A DNA stretch of 64,000 nt from Membranipora membranacea (lineage: Eukaryota; Bryozoa; Gymnolaemata; Cheilostomatida; Membraniporidae). The stretch lies in contig OU612065.1 in assembly GCA_914767715.1 (NCBI GenBank), positions 40,052,001-40,116,000 of the forward strand, written 5' to 3'. Positions 36,188 through 49,600 of this stretch are shown piece after piece. Below the pieces are notes generated by a model, which was not told where the DNA came from, did no database searches, and saw only the letters and a program-made list of their open reading frames with translations. Every line of letters begins with the position of its first letter. The stretch's first letter is position 1. Both the position numbers and the translations under genes were made by a program.

Positions 36188-36195
36188 TTTTTATA
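36188..36195 (-). promoter_or_regulatory. TATA box
   Basis: TATAAAAA on the minus strand in the context GGGTATAAAAAGGGC, correctly placed for the inferred 5' UTR exon. It is the clearest core promoter in the window and suggests strong, regulated expression of the secreted protein. Confidence 0.6.
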
Positions 36196-36199
36196 CCCT

Positions 36200-37660
36200 T
36201 CCATCTACGAGATATTATGGGTATTTCACAATTAGGTTATCTTATCGGTGCAAGGTAATGTTTCCACAAAAATATATAAATAAATAGATGCCAATTTAGG
36301 AGACACAATGATAATGTTTCATGATAACATGCATACCAAGCACTTTGACATATCACGGCATGTTATTATATATAATTATGGATACAGATAGCAACTCTTG
36401 TCCAAACCGTTTTTTTGGTAATAAATGACATCTAAACTGAGTGCTAAATAGAACCTATTTTCAATAATGTCAAATCAATTAAGTACAGACAGCTTTATCA
36501 GCAATCAATTACAATTAGACCTCAGTAAGGCTGTCTCGACATTTTTGAGCAAAAAGGAGGCTGATAAGCTCTGTATACAAGACTGGACAAGGCAAGGTTT
36601 AAATGTGATGGTCTGTATCAAAAGGAGATAAACATACATTTATATTGTAATGCCAAAAAAAAATCGATCAGCAGTGCGATCAAATTTCCCAGTTGAAAAA
36701 AAAGGAGTTGGAGAGTCTGGCTTTTTATTTTAAACTTTTGGTTAGCTTTGAGATAATCTGTATTCACCATTTATGACTTACCGGCACTAGCAATGAAAAA
36801 ACAATCAATATTTTTATCCCTAGGTGCGACCTCTACGCACCATTCTCGAGGTGTGCCCAGTTTCCTCCAGGATGACATCAAACGTTCAAGGGATATTCTT
36901 ATAGGAACACAAATTATAGAAAGTTTATATCTCTGGAACACAGGAGTCTATCAGAGGGATCATAGTCCTGATTAGTGTGTCAGTAGGTCATTGTATATGA
37001 CAGTTCTGTGTTTCTATGTATTTGTTTACGACCAAGCTTCTCAATTTTACCTCTTTGTTTGTACAAATAATTTGCGAAGGATTGTTTGAATATAAATGTT
37101 TTTATACTTCAGATTTTTCAAATCTCTTGATCTAGAAAAATAAGTCCTAATGAATTAGAACCAACATAGAAAATCTTCTTTTTATTCAAATAATTGTTCA
37201 ACTTTAACAATTCATAACACCAGGGATATAAAAAATAGTTAATCCTTCTACCATCGGTAAAAAAAAGAGAACAGCGCAAGAGATATTACACATTGAGCAT
37301 CAGGATACAAACAGCTACAGGGAAGCAAAATTTGTAACTTATAATTGCGCAAGAGGAAATGGTACAGCTATGAATCATTCTTAGGTACGTGGATCCTCAT
37401 TTATGGAAACAGTGAACAGTATATACGACAATCAGGCGCATAATAAACATCTCACCGCAGACTGCATGGCTGTGGTGTGTTTAGATAATGATTGTCGAGC
37501 TTGAGCTAATACAGGATATCTGTAGCTGGCGTTAATACAGACTAAACGTGTCTGTGAAAGTGACAGCAAACACTACTGATGCCGTCAGAAGCCTATAATA
37601 TCACTGAAGATTGGCTGTAGGTGAAGTCAGTTCTTCGTTTGACAGTAGAGAATAATAATA
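36200..37660. other. Spacer and FHOD 3' UTR
   Basis: No gene is supported. A TTTATT at 37191-37196 (AATAAA on the minus strand) is a candidate polyadenylation signal for the formin. The open frame at 36793-36975 has no supporting features. Confidence 0.4.
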
Positions 37661-40600
37661 TCATGTTGCAATATGCTTATATCTTGATGTCACTGATCCT
37701 CTGCCTCGGGTAGGTTTCTCGTAATAACTGTTTGTATGCCCATTAGCCTGACGACTGGAGACAGGTGATTGCTTGGCGACAGGTGACTGGTACGTCACAG
37801 CTGCCTGGTTTGTGACAGGTGACTGTTCTTGTCTAGAAGATGATCTGCGGTATGGAGAGTGTTTTGGAGGTGGTGTGGAATCTGTCTGCTCTTTGGTATT
37901 GGAGGCATGATCAGCCAACACCATCTGAAGATTATTTCCTTCCTCATCAACTATTCCACCTTTTAGAGTTCTCCTCACTAAAGAAAGAGAGAAACTTACA
38001 AACATTGAACAAATAGGTGTTGTATACGCGATATTTTGTGTTCCATAACTTTGCCAAACCAGATCATTCAACGCACTCAAATTTTCATGCATTGTGTGTT
38101 GTTTCCTGGTAAACTTTGCAGAAAACCTAGTCTTGAAATGTAGTCCAACACCTATTTAGCTAAGTATACATTCTCAAAGCTTTGCAGTGCAAAGAAGTCT
38201 CCCACATCCATTACAATAGGACTGGACAAACCTAATGGAACACTAATTTCTCTAACCCCAACTATCTATCTTAAATTCCTACCGCCATCTTATGATTAGT
38301 GATCTATAATCCTTTATCCGAAGCCTGAGATTCTGAGGAACCATCTTTAATTCAGAGGACTGTTAATACTTCCACCAACATACTTTGGGCTTTTGGTAAA
38401 TCTACATTAGGGATCTTGGGTATTCCAGAAGTGTTCTGATATGTTTGCCGAGGCTTCTTATGCTTGATCATTGCAATATGCGTCTGCTAGGGATATTAGG
38501 AGGGTTATGGCTACATGTGAAAGGGGATAGGGTATAGCTTATCTATACTATTGTCGCGCTGAGTTTGTAATCTACACAATTTCCATTCCATAATTTCATA
38601 AGATAGGATATATTTTTATGTCAGCTTCATTGCTGAAAAGCACTCAAACACGGCAAGTAACTGACCCGTGTTCATTCTTTGAGCTCAAACCATGCATGCT
38701 CAATTCATTCACTAAAATTCAAGCATTCTTCAGGGAGTTGTACTCCCGATGTCAGTGTTGGGATAAGTCCTAAATATAAATGAGCACATTCGCTTATTTA
38801 TATCAGACATTGCTGTTTGGACAGTAGCTATGTTTGGATAGAAGAGAGTGGGGGAACACATTTACCATATTATGATCTCCTATTCTGGTGTCGCATTGAA
38901 CCTCCCTGAGTTAAACAAAGTAAAACGTTACAGTACAATGCTATGCTGCTTGTATTGCAACAACAGTAATGCAAGCTTGCAGATGAAGCTCGCGATAAAT
39001 AAATGTGCTGGCCTTATGTTTTTAGTATATGATCAATGTAATGTTGCCACATTATGAGAAATGCCGCATATTTTAATTCTTGCATCCCAACGATCAGTTT
39101 CTCTTCAGTTTTGGTGGATTGAAACGTACCAAGTGGTGACTAAATATGGATAAAAACAAAAATCTTAAATGATTTGAGAGAAGATGGCAATAAGCAACAT
39201 ACTGCAACTGATCCAACGCCTCAAACAGAAGTTGTAAATAAACTATGTAGGGTTCTGTCAACAAGCAAATGGCGTTGCAACAACATGTAATAAATGTAAC
39301 ATCCAAATGCAATGAACATGGCAACATGGAACTGAGTAGATCTTTCAGCAGAGCAGAGTAAAAGCCTCATAAAATGGCCATAATGAGCAAGTTAAAATTA
39401 TTTTGCCTTCGGTTAGAATTTTCCCCATTAGACTGGCCAGACTAGCCGAGATAGAGAAAATGACCACCGAAGGCAAAGTTTAAAAGCTCAGTATAATATG
39501 GCAACGAAGTCACAAGACACAACTGTACCGGAGTTTGTATGTCTCTACATGGACAGTTTTTGTAGCCATGAGTAGGACTCAAACCTGCAGACCAAGATCA
39601 CATAAATCACAGCGATACATTCCAAATACAAGTTTAAAAATCAGACAGAAGTGCTCAGATGTAAAGGTGTTTTTTTTTCGGGATCCTGCGACTTGTTGAT
39701 AGTCCCAAAACCTCAGATCAAAAGCCCATCGTCTGACCAGGTTGTTATTAGCATACATCATAGACTCAATAATATTAAGTCTATGGCATACTTGAATGAA
39801 GAGAGACTCTTTAGCATTCAAAGGAGTTTGGGATCCATGCTAATTGCAAACGAATGAAACAGAGATGGGTAAGTCCCATAGACTTAATAATAACATATTA
39901 CATAGTTATTGAGTGTCATTACTAAGTCTGTGGTTACTTGTTATATTGATAATTAACTCTATAATCATTACAAAGGTGGTGGAGATATTTGTCTGACATT
40001 TTCAAATAGATAACACACAATATAAAGTACAAAACAAAGCGTTACACCCTCGTAAAAAACTGAAAATTACGAAATATTTATTATCATTATAATATATGCA
40101 GGGATTAAAAGGATATATCAAATCTAAACAGACAAACTACATGCCTTCTTCATACAATCTCAAGCAGCAGAATTACCTACCTTGTACGTCCTCTGACTAT
40201 AGTAAGACCATAACATATTTAGTGGGTGTTATCTATTTTGTGTCCATTTAAAATCTAGTATTTGAGCCACTGACGATTTGAAATTTGCTACTTACTTTAC
40301 GCCCTCAAACTTTCAAAGCCAATACTGTTTTTGAAATCATTATCCACTTCAAAATGATATGACTGGCGAAGCATAGGGATGGTTGAAAGTGAACGCTGAC
40401 ACTGGTATGAGTCATCTCTATCAAACTGATCATATTTGTCTGTTCTTAAAGACTTTGTTTGAGGCTGCTCTTTTTTATCACATCTTATTCTCCACATTTT
40501 ATTCTATCATGGGAGCGATTTTCAGCTTTAGAATCCAAATATTGAGGAAGTTATGGCCTCTCAAACTTCCAGGGTGATTGCCTTCAGTCGGCATTGGGAA

Positions 40601-43600
40601 TAAGCGGATGTTTCCCCTGGGGTACGTCACAACCATAGACATGTGTTTTGTCTGTGGTCATACTTATTATGAGTTATTAGTTAATAGACTAATAATCACG
40701 CAGATAAGATGATGATCAAAATTCAGACCTGGGTGGGAATCGAACCTGGGTCCCCATACCTATAGGCAACGACGCTACCATCACACGCCACTTGGACCAA
40801 CCAGGTTAGCCAGTAGACAATATAGCTCAGTTTTAGCGGCGTTGCCTGCAAAGCCATTTGGACCTGGGTTCGAGACCATTACAGATCTGAACATTTTGAT
40901 CATCAACATATCTATTAGTGTATCGTAATAAGTATGATGGTTGTGACGTACCCTAGGGATTGCCGGCTGATTCTTACTGCCGATAATTTGCCGTCACCTT
41001 GGAAGTTTGAGAGGCCATAACTTCCTCAATATTTGGATTCTAAAGCTGAAAATCGCTCACATGATAGAATAAAATATGGAGAATAAGATGTGATACAAAA
41101 GAGCAGCCTCAAACAAAGTCTTTAAAGGGCAACCAAGGTTTCAAACAACTTCTCATTGATGGCCATTGATTAATAGCAGATTGCACCTTCTGCATGGGGA
41201 AAAAGACAAAATATTCGGATGATTATTCAGCCAGAATTCTTGTGAAACATTTCTTCCATCAGGTACTCAAACTCAGCTAAAAGAGAATACCACATAGCAG
41301 TTTCCTGTTCCTGTTATTATTTAGCCTGTGCTCTATAATTATTACAGCAAAGTCTTGGAACCTCCCCTAAACTGAAGTGTTACCCAGCTTAGAGTCAGCA
41401 ACTACTTTGAGTTTTGCATCGCGTAATGCACAAAGCTAATGCTGCCCAGCACATTATTTGCTACCCATTAATGCATTGCTGCGAAACCTTGGTTGCCCTT
41501 TAAGCCGTAAAAATATCAACTAACAACATGCTATACTTACATGATTTTCGATGCCTGTATTGAGATCGTTTTCTCTCACCACGCTGACGAGGTCCGGCTG
41601 TCGCTGCTGATCTGAATGCTGACTCTAGTAACTCATCCCCAGTATCGTCAGCCTCCGTACCGCTGGCAGCATGACTACCGGCTCGCCTCACTGCTGTCAA
41701 CCTATCATCTGTTAATAGAATATATATCATAATATAGCAATGTATTTTATAATCGTTGCGCAGCTTTCATTTATAGTCATATAATTCCAGCACATGAACA
41801 AAACGCAATGATACTGTCTATGGTCCTACTGCTTTCCTCCCTCCGATAAGATTATAATATACTGAGTAATCAGTGATAGACTATCGAATAGTCAGACAGT
41901 ACCATAAACTAGAAACAGAAAAAAAGCTTTGATTCTAAACATCGAATGATTGGTGATTGTGTTTGGGGATTTAGACTTGACTTCAATGTGGAAATACATC
42001 AGTGATGATTATACTGTCACATTTCTCATGCCGACCACCGAGTGTAAATAACTCCCGAGTGTAAATAACTCCCGAGTGTAAGTAACACTAAGTGTAAGTA
42101 ACTGTGAGACATTAGTGTTTACCTTTCTTCTTTCTGGCAGGTGTGTCCGAAGTTTTACCGTTAGCTAAGATGTTGGTCAGCATTTGATCCTCCTGGTTCA
42201 CCTCATTGGAACTCTTTCCGAAATTCTTAGTCTAAAACAAAAGATATCAAAGTGTGCAAATCAAACTCATATCATCTGTCTTTCTAGCAAGTCTATAGTT
42301 GCCCAATAATGTTAAGCTAGACAGGAGGCACATATCATGTAATGCTAAGAAACCTGCTAAAACAACTTCGTTTTAAGTTCTGCAATCTCATAACATTATC
42401 GTTGCGTTAGACAATAGTCATTTACTTCACGCTTCTGCGGAATGCCAACAATCAATATGATGTCACACAACATCATGTATTTACATTGAGTATGACATCA
42501 TATGATGTCTAATGTCGTTAGAATTTTCATACACCCATTACACTAAATGTGATCATTATCAGCAGGAAGTTTGGCCAATAAGGTAGCTAATATCAAGGTA
42601 CAGATACAAAGTTTATCCAATATTTATATTCCTAAAATGAGGTGAAAAATAAGTTGAAGGTAATAAAAATAACAGCAAAAGAAGCGAGTTGATCTCTAGC
42701 TAATATTTTGTGTATAGGGAGTAATATGAGAAAGCCTACTTACATCAACAATAAGTTTGCCTCTAGTTTTCTTCCTCTCTTTGTAAGATTTCTTTTTGGC
42801 GTTTTGTTGAAGCACCTTCTCTCTAGTAGTTCTGTATTCCAGAGCAAATTCACTGACCACCTTACAGAAGTGATGTACCTTCATATCCTTACAGTCGCCC
42901 ACATTTATACCCAGATACAAGAGCAACTTGTAAAACCTACAAGATATACACATCGATGATATGATATGTTGAATAAAATATAAGAAGGAGTTAGTCAGAA
43001 TATGGGATGATGAAGCTACCAAGAAGTAATGATCTATCAATAAACAAAGCAAACGATTTGAAAAGGTAATTATTTGCTCTTGGATGTTGAATAGATAACT
43101 CCGAATACAAGGCCCACTAGAAGTTTTTATTACTAGGGTGCCAAATACTTCATATGAACCTGATTGTAGTGTATGACTCAAAATCAAGCCTACCAAATAA
43201 GATCCTAAATCATGGAGATACAAGGGGTATTTCACTACATAATCAACAATCAACTTATCTATATGTGAAATGTAACATAACTAGCCTCATATCTCTCTCT
43301 GAGCTGTGCCTACCTGTGAACCATTCTCTGATGTACAATCTTAAGTATAACAATCCTCTCAGCGCAGTCAGATAAGAACTCTGATAGCTTAGTTTTGAGA
43401 TTAGCGTTGGCGTAAGTCTCGTGTTTAGCTATCAGCCTCAGATTATCCATAGCCTTCCTACAGTCCTCCTCAAGCTTCCTCAGTTTATCCTTCAGCTCAT
43501 CCCAGTCCACCTATGGGTATAATAAACTCATGATCACTGAGCAACATGTTTTATTAGCACCACTTTTGGTTTAAAGCTGTTTAAAGTCAATGGTTGAAAT

Positions 43601-46600
43601 TCCCCCTTAGCAGTTACTGAGTTTTGAAATAACTCTGAAGGACCAATAAGGAAACACGTTTGTTTTGTGACTTGTTATTGCCACTGAATCTCACTATTAT
43701 GATGAGATTGATCAGCTGTTTTGATGTTCCAAGAATTTAACCCCTCTTAAAAAGTACCAACTACCAGTCAATCCACCTTCTCAACAAGAACCAGTGGCAT
43801 ATATATGTTTTTGATATGCCTTAGCAGGTGGGTATATGTGTCAGCTGTCACTCATATATACCTTAGAACAGCGAGCGATAGCGCTGATATCCGAGTATAG
43901 ATCACCACTGTCAGGATGAAGCTCACTAATAGTCACACACAGATGGTGAAGTAGAGAGTGCTTGTGTACTGTATCCTTTACTTCTGGTACTTTGGATAAG
44001 TAGTTAATATGGAAACCAGAGGCCTAAAATCATAACAACATGCAAAATGAGTGTTAGGTGTAATGCCATATAATATAATTTATAATATAAATATAAAATA
44101 TTGACATTATAACAAATGTATTGATGGTATATACATCATCAGCGTAATAGCGTAATCAAAGTAATTGTGAGACATAATGGTGTCTGCCCATAAACATATA
44201 AATACTAAAATTCATATGGTTCTGTGTGTACCTTAGTCACATAGCACACATGAATTACATATACATAGGGAAGTTCTTAACATCATGATTGCATTGCTGT
44301 CGATGCAGCCTAAGGGTGTGGAATACTTTACTTTCCCTAAGTAATATTTTGATAGACTCTCATTGGTTAATCAGTCACACTCTTTGCCTGCTATACTTTT
44401 GATGTGTATGGTAGAAGATGTAGCACAATTAGATGGATGTTGGTTTGCTTATACTCACATTGGCGCCATTGAGAAAGTTACCGATGGACAATAACACAGA
44501 CAGAACATATCTGAAAGTTTTTGATTCGTGTAAAGCTGTAATTCCATCCTTCAAATCAGCCAAAGGTTCCGCTATTTCCTGTAACAAAACAGCAAATACA
44601 CAATAGACGCATAGGATTTCATATGTGCTGAATTAACTTGACACTGATACTCCATAACAAAATGATGCTATTGGGAGATAAATAATTTACCAGGAGCCGA
44701 TTTGTTTTCTGGAATCTCTACAGATGATATGGATTCTGTCTTGCAGCTCCTACTGCCTTGGCAACGCTGGGCAGCTCAACCAGACCATACCAAACAAGCG
44801 TATGATTAAACCCTGAGCTGTGAAGCAACCACTATTGTGCTATTCACTCCTTAGGCGCAGATGATCAACGTAAGGAATTATTTCTTCAAGCCATGAGCTT
44901 GAATTCTTTAGGATGTTTTACCTTTTCACATGTATCATAATCTAGTTTGAAGGCCCATAGCTGTAGCCTAGCCTCTAGCTCTGCTATAGTAGACATGGTA
45001 AGTAGTAACTGCTCAGCGTTACCCAGAGGGACCTCTGGATTCTCCACCTGAGCTTCTGATATCTTCTGTTTCTCCTCATTGGTCGGTATCATCGTCGTCA
45101 ACAGTTTCTATTCATCACAAAAGTAACAAAATAATAAGCTGCTTTTTATGTGGTTTAGTTTATCTGCAAGTCGACCCATAACAAAACAATATGGTGTTAT
45201 CCTTGTCACCCAGCCACATGAAAAGGCTAAGACATTGTACTAAGGGTGAACGTAAGGTCCGCGCACGTGTTCTCTGAGGAGTGAGACAGAGACACACAGA
45301 AGCTTACCTCGACACCCTCCCTGTTGATGATTGTACTGTCCATCTTAAGTATAGCAGCTTTGATAGTACGAGCTGGAGGAAGCTTCGTTAAGCCGATGTT
45401 TATAGCATTGGATCGCTTCGAGTCCAAAACTGTGATCAACTTCTTACTTCCTTCAACTTGTTTCTGTAAAGGATAGCGTGAAGTGAATGGGGTATAGGGG
45501 TATGTGTATAGGGGTACGTGTATAGGGTATGCCGAGTCATTTGCACTGTAGTATCATCAAATAGAACTGTGGCACTAAGGCACGTACCTATACAGCATAC
45601 CTGGTAACTTTTAACTCATCAATACAACGACTCAAACCTTCTGGACTCATCAACAAAACTCTATGCATGATGTCAACCACTAATAGAACACCATTCCTGT
45701 TACTCGTACAAGATAATGCAGATAAGAATATAGTTAGTGATGGAAACCAGCAGGATATAACTGAATAAAGATTTGGCACAAAGAAAGGGTTGGTTGAGAA
45801 TAATAGTGTTCTAGGGTCCTATCGTCAAACAGAATAAGCAGGGTTTAGGCAATAGCTGCTGCTAAACTTTCTCTTAAAAAACTTGAGCACTGAAAAACAA
45901 AGGAAAAGAAGGTTAGCCGAGTTATATCATCAAGGTCGCCCACGCTTTGGTTTTAATTGGACAATACATTTGTAAGGCTAATCGGCGAACTTTTAATACG
46001 CTGACACAAATTTAGTCAAATAACCCTTGCTTTTCCCGGATATGAGAGCAAGCTCCAAAAAGCCTTGGTGTTAGTGACTGAAAAGAATTGGAATGGAGAG
46101 GAAGCCCAACCCTCCATGGTAAAATCAAGGAGTAAACTGCTTCAAATGATAAAATAATTCAGAGTTCAGAATTATCCCGCCTTATCAGAAATATGCATAT
46201 AGATGCCTTTTTTTTAGAATTCAACAATGTGGATATTTTTTCAATGCTCAGTTTTTATCATGTCCTGTCTTTGACTCACTTACCTCTTCCTATGAAGATA
46301 AGAAAGGAGGACAATGTAGTCGTTCCATGCGGGGCAGACAACAGAACGTCATGCAAATAAAATAAAACCAGAGCACATTATGCAGGTAGGTTATGGCGGC
46401 AGGCAGTGGTGATTTAACAGTGATCCACCGGTAACCAGATAGCCAGCGTACCTATATAGCAGAGCTACCTTAATACCAAACCACACCCAATACATGGAGG
46501 CTATGACCAAAATGTCAAATCTCACTCTAATACATTCACAATAGTCAAACTAAGGGGTTCTAACATTTAAAAGATGCTGCCTAAAGTACTAAAATGATAC

Positions 46601-49600
46601 AGGTGGTGTATTTTCTTCGCAATGTAAATAATTGTAATGGTTAAAAAAAAGTGAAACTGGTTCATGGCAGTGACGTTACGTGTGGAGTTGTAGAACTGCA
46701 AAGCTGTTACCTGCACACCAAATTTAAGAGAGGCCTTCAAGGAAGTTCAAACATGTCAATAGGCAGTTCTAATAGCATCATTGTAGAATGTTGGGTAGGA
46801 GCAGCAAGCAGATATTTTCCCCAGCTGATGGCATGGTTAACGGGCACAGGCCAAGGTCATACACGTCTACATATATTACCTTTGCTTTTGTGTCCACAAC
46901 TCTTGTCTCAAACAAATGCTCAAACTTAGCGGCATCTATTGGTGTAGATTTGATCTTCTGCCATATGGTGCCTTTGTTCTTAATATCAGGAGTAGGGTTG
47001 GGAACTACTACTTTATCCTGTACTTCCTTCCAATGTAGCCTCAGCGTCTTCTTACTACGATTGGAATCGTCAGTCTTTTTTAGGCCTCTACCCATTGTTC
47101 CTGGTGGAGGAGGTGGTGGTGCAAAGCCTGGGGGTGGTGGTGGTATACCGCCCATCATTGGTGGTGGTGGGGGAGGAGGCCCTCCCATAGGTGGAGGCGG
47201 GGGAACCATCCCTGGCGGTGGAGGCACCCCACCCATCATCTGCACCATGGGAGCTTTCAGTACATCCACATCATCTACGTCTCTTAGATCGGTAAAGTCT
47301 AGATCATTTATCCTGAGAGCTCTACGCCTGGCAGACCTCTCTATACCCTCCCAGCGACTATCCAGCTCAGACATAGTCTGCTGAGCCGGCTGAGCTTGGG
47401 CAGGACCAGGTGCAGAAGGACCTGACGATCCGCCCGAGAGTTTGTTTGTGTTGAGTCTGTCTCTGAGAGACGCGATGTTACCACCTTGTCCCGCTTGAGG
47501 TGATATAGAAGATGACACATCACCATTAGGGGTGATCTGACTCGAAGGTCTGACATCCTCTAGTCTGTTCGGTATATGTTTAGGAGTTGTCTCCTTTTGT
47601 TCGGTGTGACTGAGGTCATCAATTCTAGACTTGAGGTTTTGAGTAACGACTGGCTCTTCTTTTGGTACAGGCGGTTTTGTGGTTTCAAGTAAATCATCAT
47701 TTGACTTAGTCATTTTATAGAGCATCCAGCGCCGATTGTTTGACATGATTGATGGCGATGTGATTGTTGGCGATGTATCAGGGTCTCGAAACCTCTCACT
47801 TCGATCACTTCTCCATGAGCCATAACCAGAGTCTCTGTTACTGCTGTGAGATAAAACAATAGAGTGAGGCTGAATCTCTGAACACATGATGATTATGTAA
47901 AAATTACCTTGCGTGTGAGAGCTCAATGCATTGCTACTAACAATCACAGCGTCGGTAAGGTATCGACACGGAGACAATACACAGCATAACGTTAACCATG
48001 TACCAACTGAAACGCGCATCAGTATCAGATCAGTCAAAATTAGTAAAGATGCTGAAGAAGTTAAAACAACTTACCTTGTTTCGTCCAAGTCACCACGCTT
48101 TCGAGCTAAATTTCTTTCATCTGAAAGGTGGAACAGAGATCGTTATAAGGGGAGGTTTCTCAAGTGAGTAAACGACATCACCGAAACATTATTTTTAATT
48201 GCAGTAGCACGATTTGATGTAGGGGGACAACTTCACAGCACACAAGTTGATCAAGCAAGTCAGTTTTGAGCATGTGCATGTCAGGTTAGGATCTCCACAA
48301 AATACAATTGAGTGCATATCACAGCAAAATCACAACAGAAAAACTTATACAGAGCATGAAATATGAAACCCAAAGCCACACAAGTTTAGAAAAAGAGAAA
48401 AAACAGCTTCTTAAAAACCCTTCACCAAGCAAATACGGTAGAGTGTCCCACAAACCATGAAAATTCAGAAATCACCTGTCATTGCATCAGGTAGCCCAGT
48501 TATGGTGACGGCAGGTTCAACAGGTGCTACAGTATGGTTATTGAAATTAGTACTATTCACATGATGCAGTGCATTTTCTGGGGCTACAGCACCATTCACA
48601 GGTTTAGATCTTTCCTGCTCAGCAATAAGGGAACTTTGGCGTTTTCTTCTCATGCTACGTTGGTTTGCTAACAGGTGTGGAATAAAATATACAAGATCAG
48701 TCAAATAATGAAGAGCTATGTTATGGGCACCGGTAGGGTGTTACACAGCCGAGGATGTAGTTAACTACGTATTATATTATATTATATTACTCGATATTAG
48801 GGGGAAATCAGGTCATCATATAAGTATGTAGAGTTGTCTGCCTTTGGCCAATTATACAACGTGAGTGTTTGAACCAAAAAGATATTATTGAACAAAACAA
48901 GTACTCGTGGATACACATTTCTGAAACTTGCTGTATGAATTGTCAAGCCCACACCGAGAGGGTAGTGGCTAGCAGGACTTTCTAGTTAATTTTGTTCTAT
49001 AGGAAGTTTCCAAAAAAATACCTGGCAAAATATATCTTGAGAAAAGGCCAAATAAAACTTGGTACTTGAGATGTGTATTTGATGGCTCGTAGCGATAACT
49101 AAGGTGCAGAATTGAATCAGAGCAATAAAATTATGTCACAATAGGACAGAACTAACATGCCGAGAAGATATGGGAAAAGTCTCTAATAGCATGCTGACAG
49201 TTTTATAGAGCTATTGATACAGTCACGATCAACAAGATTAGAGTAGACAGCCATTTACTGATTCAGACAATTATAGGTAAAGGGGCCGAGCTATCTGTGA
49301 AACTGTGTTTCATGTCACTTAATGTATTTGTGAGTGTGTCCTGCCCTGCCATGCTGCTAGGAACATTCACCTTCAATTTGGAGATATTTTCAGAGTAAGG
49401 ATATATCCTAACTCTGTGATAGTTTGTTGGCAAAATTTATTTTTTCATGATGTTAGAAAATAATGTAAATGCACCAAATCAGCTAATGGAGCTAAATACT
49501 GAACGGTGGATTACAACAAGAAATTTGAAAACTAGCTCAGCACCTTCGCCTAACACTATCCGTCCGTAACATTTAACAGTAACATAACGTAACGTAACAT

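Noticed and set aside
45588-45779. Possible extra FHOD exon in the intron between 46880 and 45463
   Set aside because: The residues do not resemble FH2, and the flanking exons already join in frame (VDTKAK to KQVEGSKK) as in other FHOD proteins.
46788-47384. Long plus-strand open frame rich in glycine
   Set aside because: It is the complement of the FHOD FH1 proline codons; it has no splice or start context of its own.
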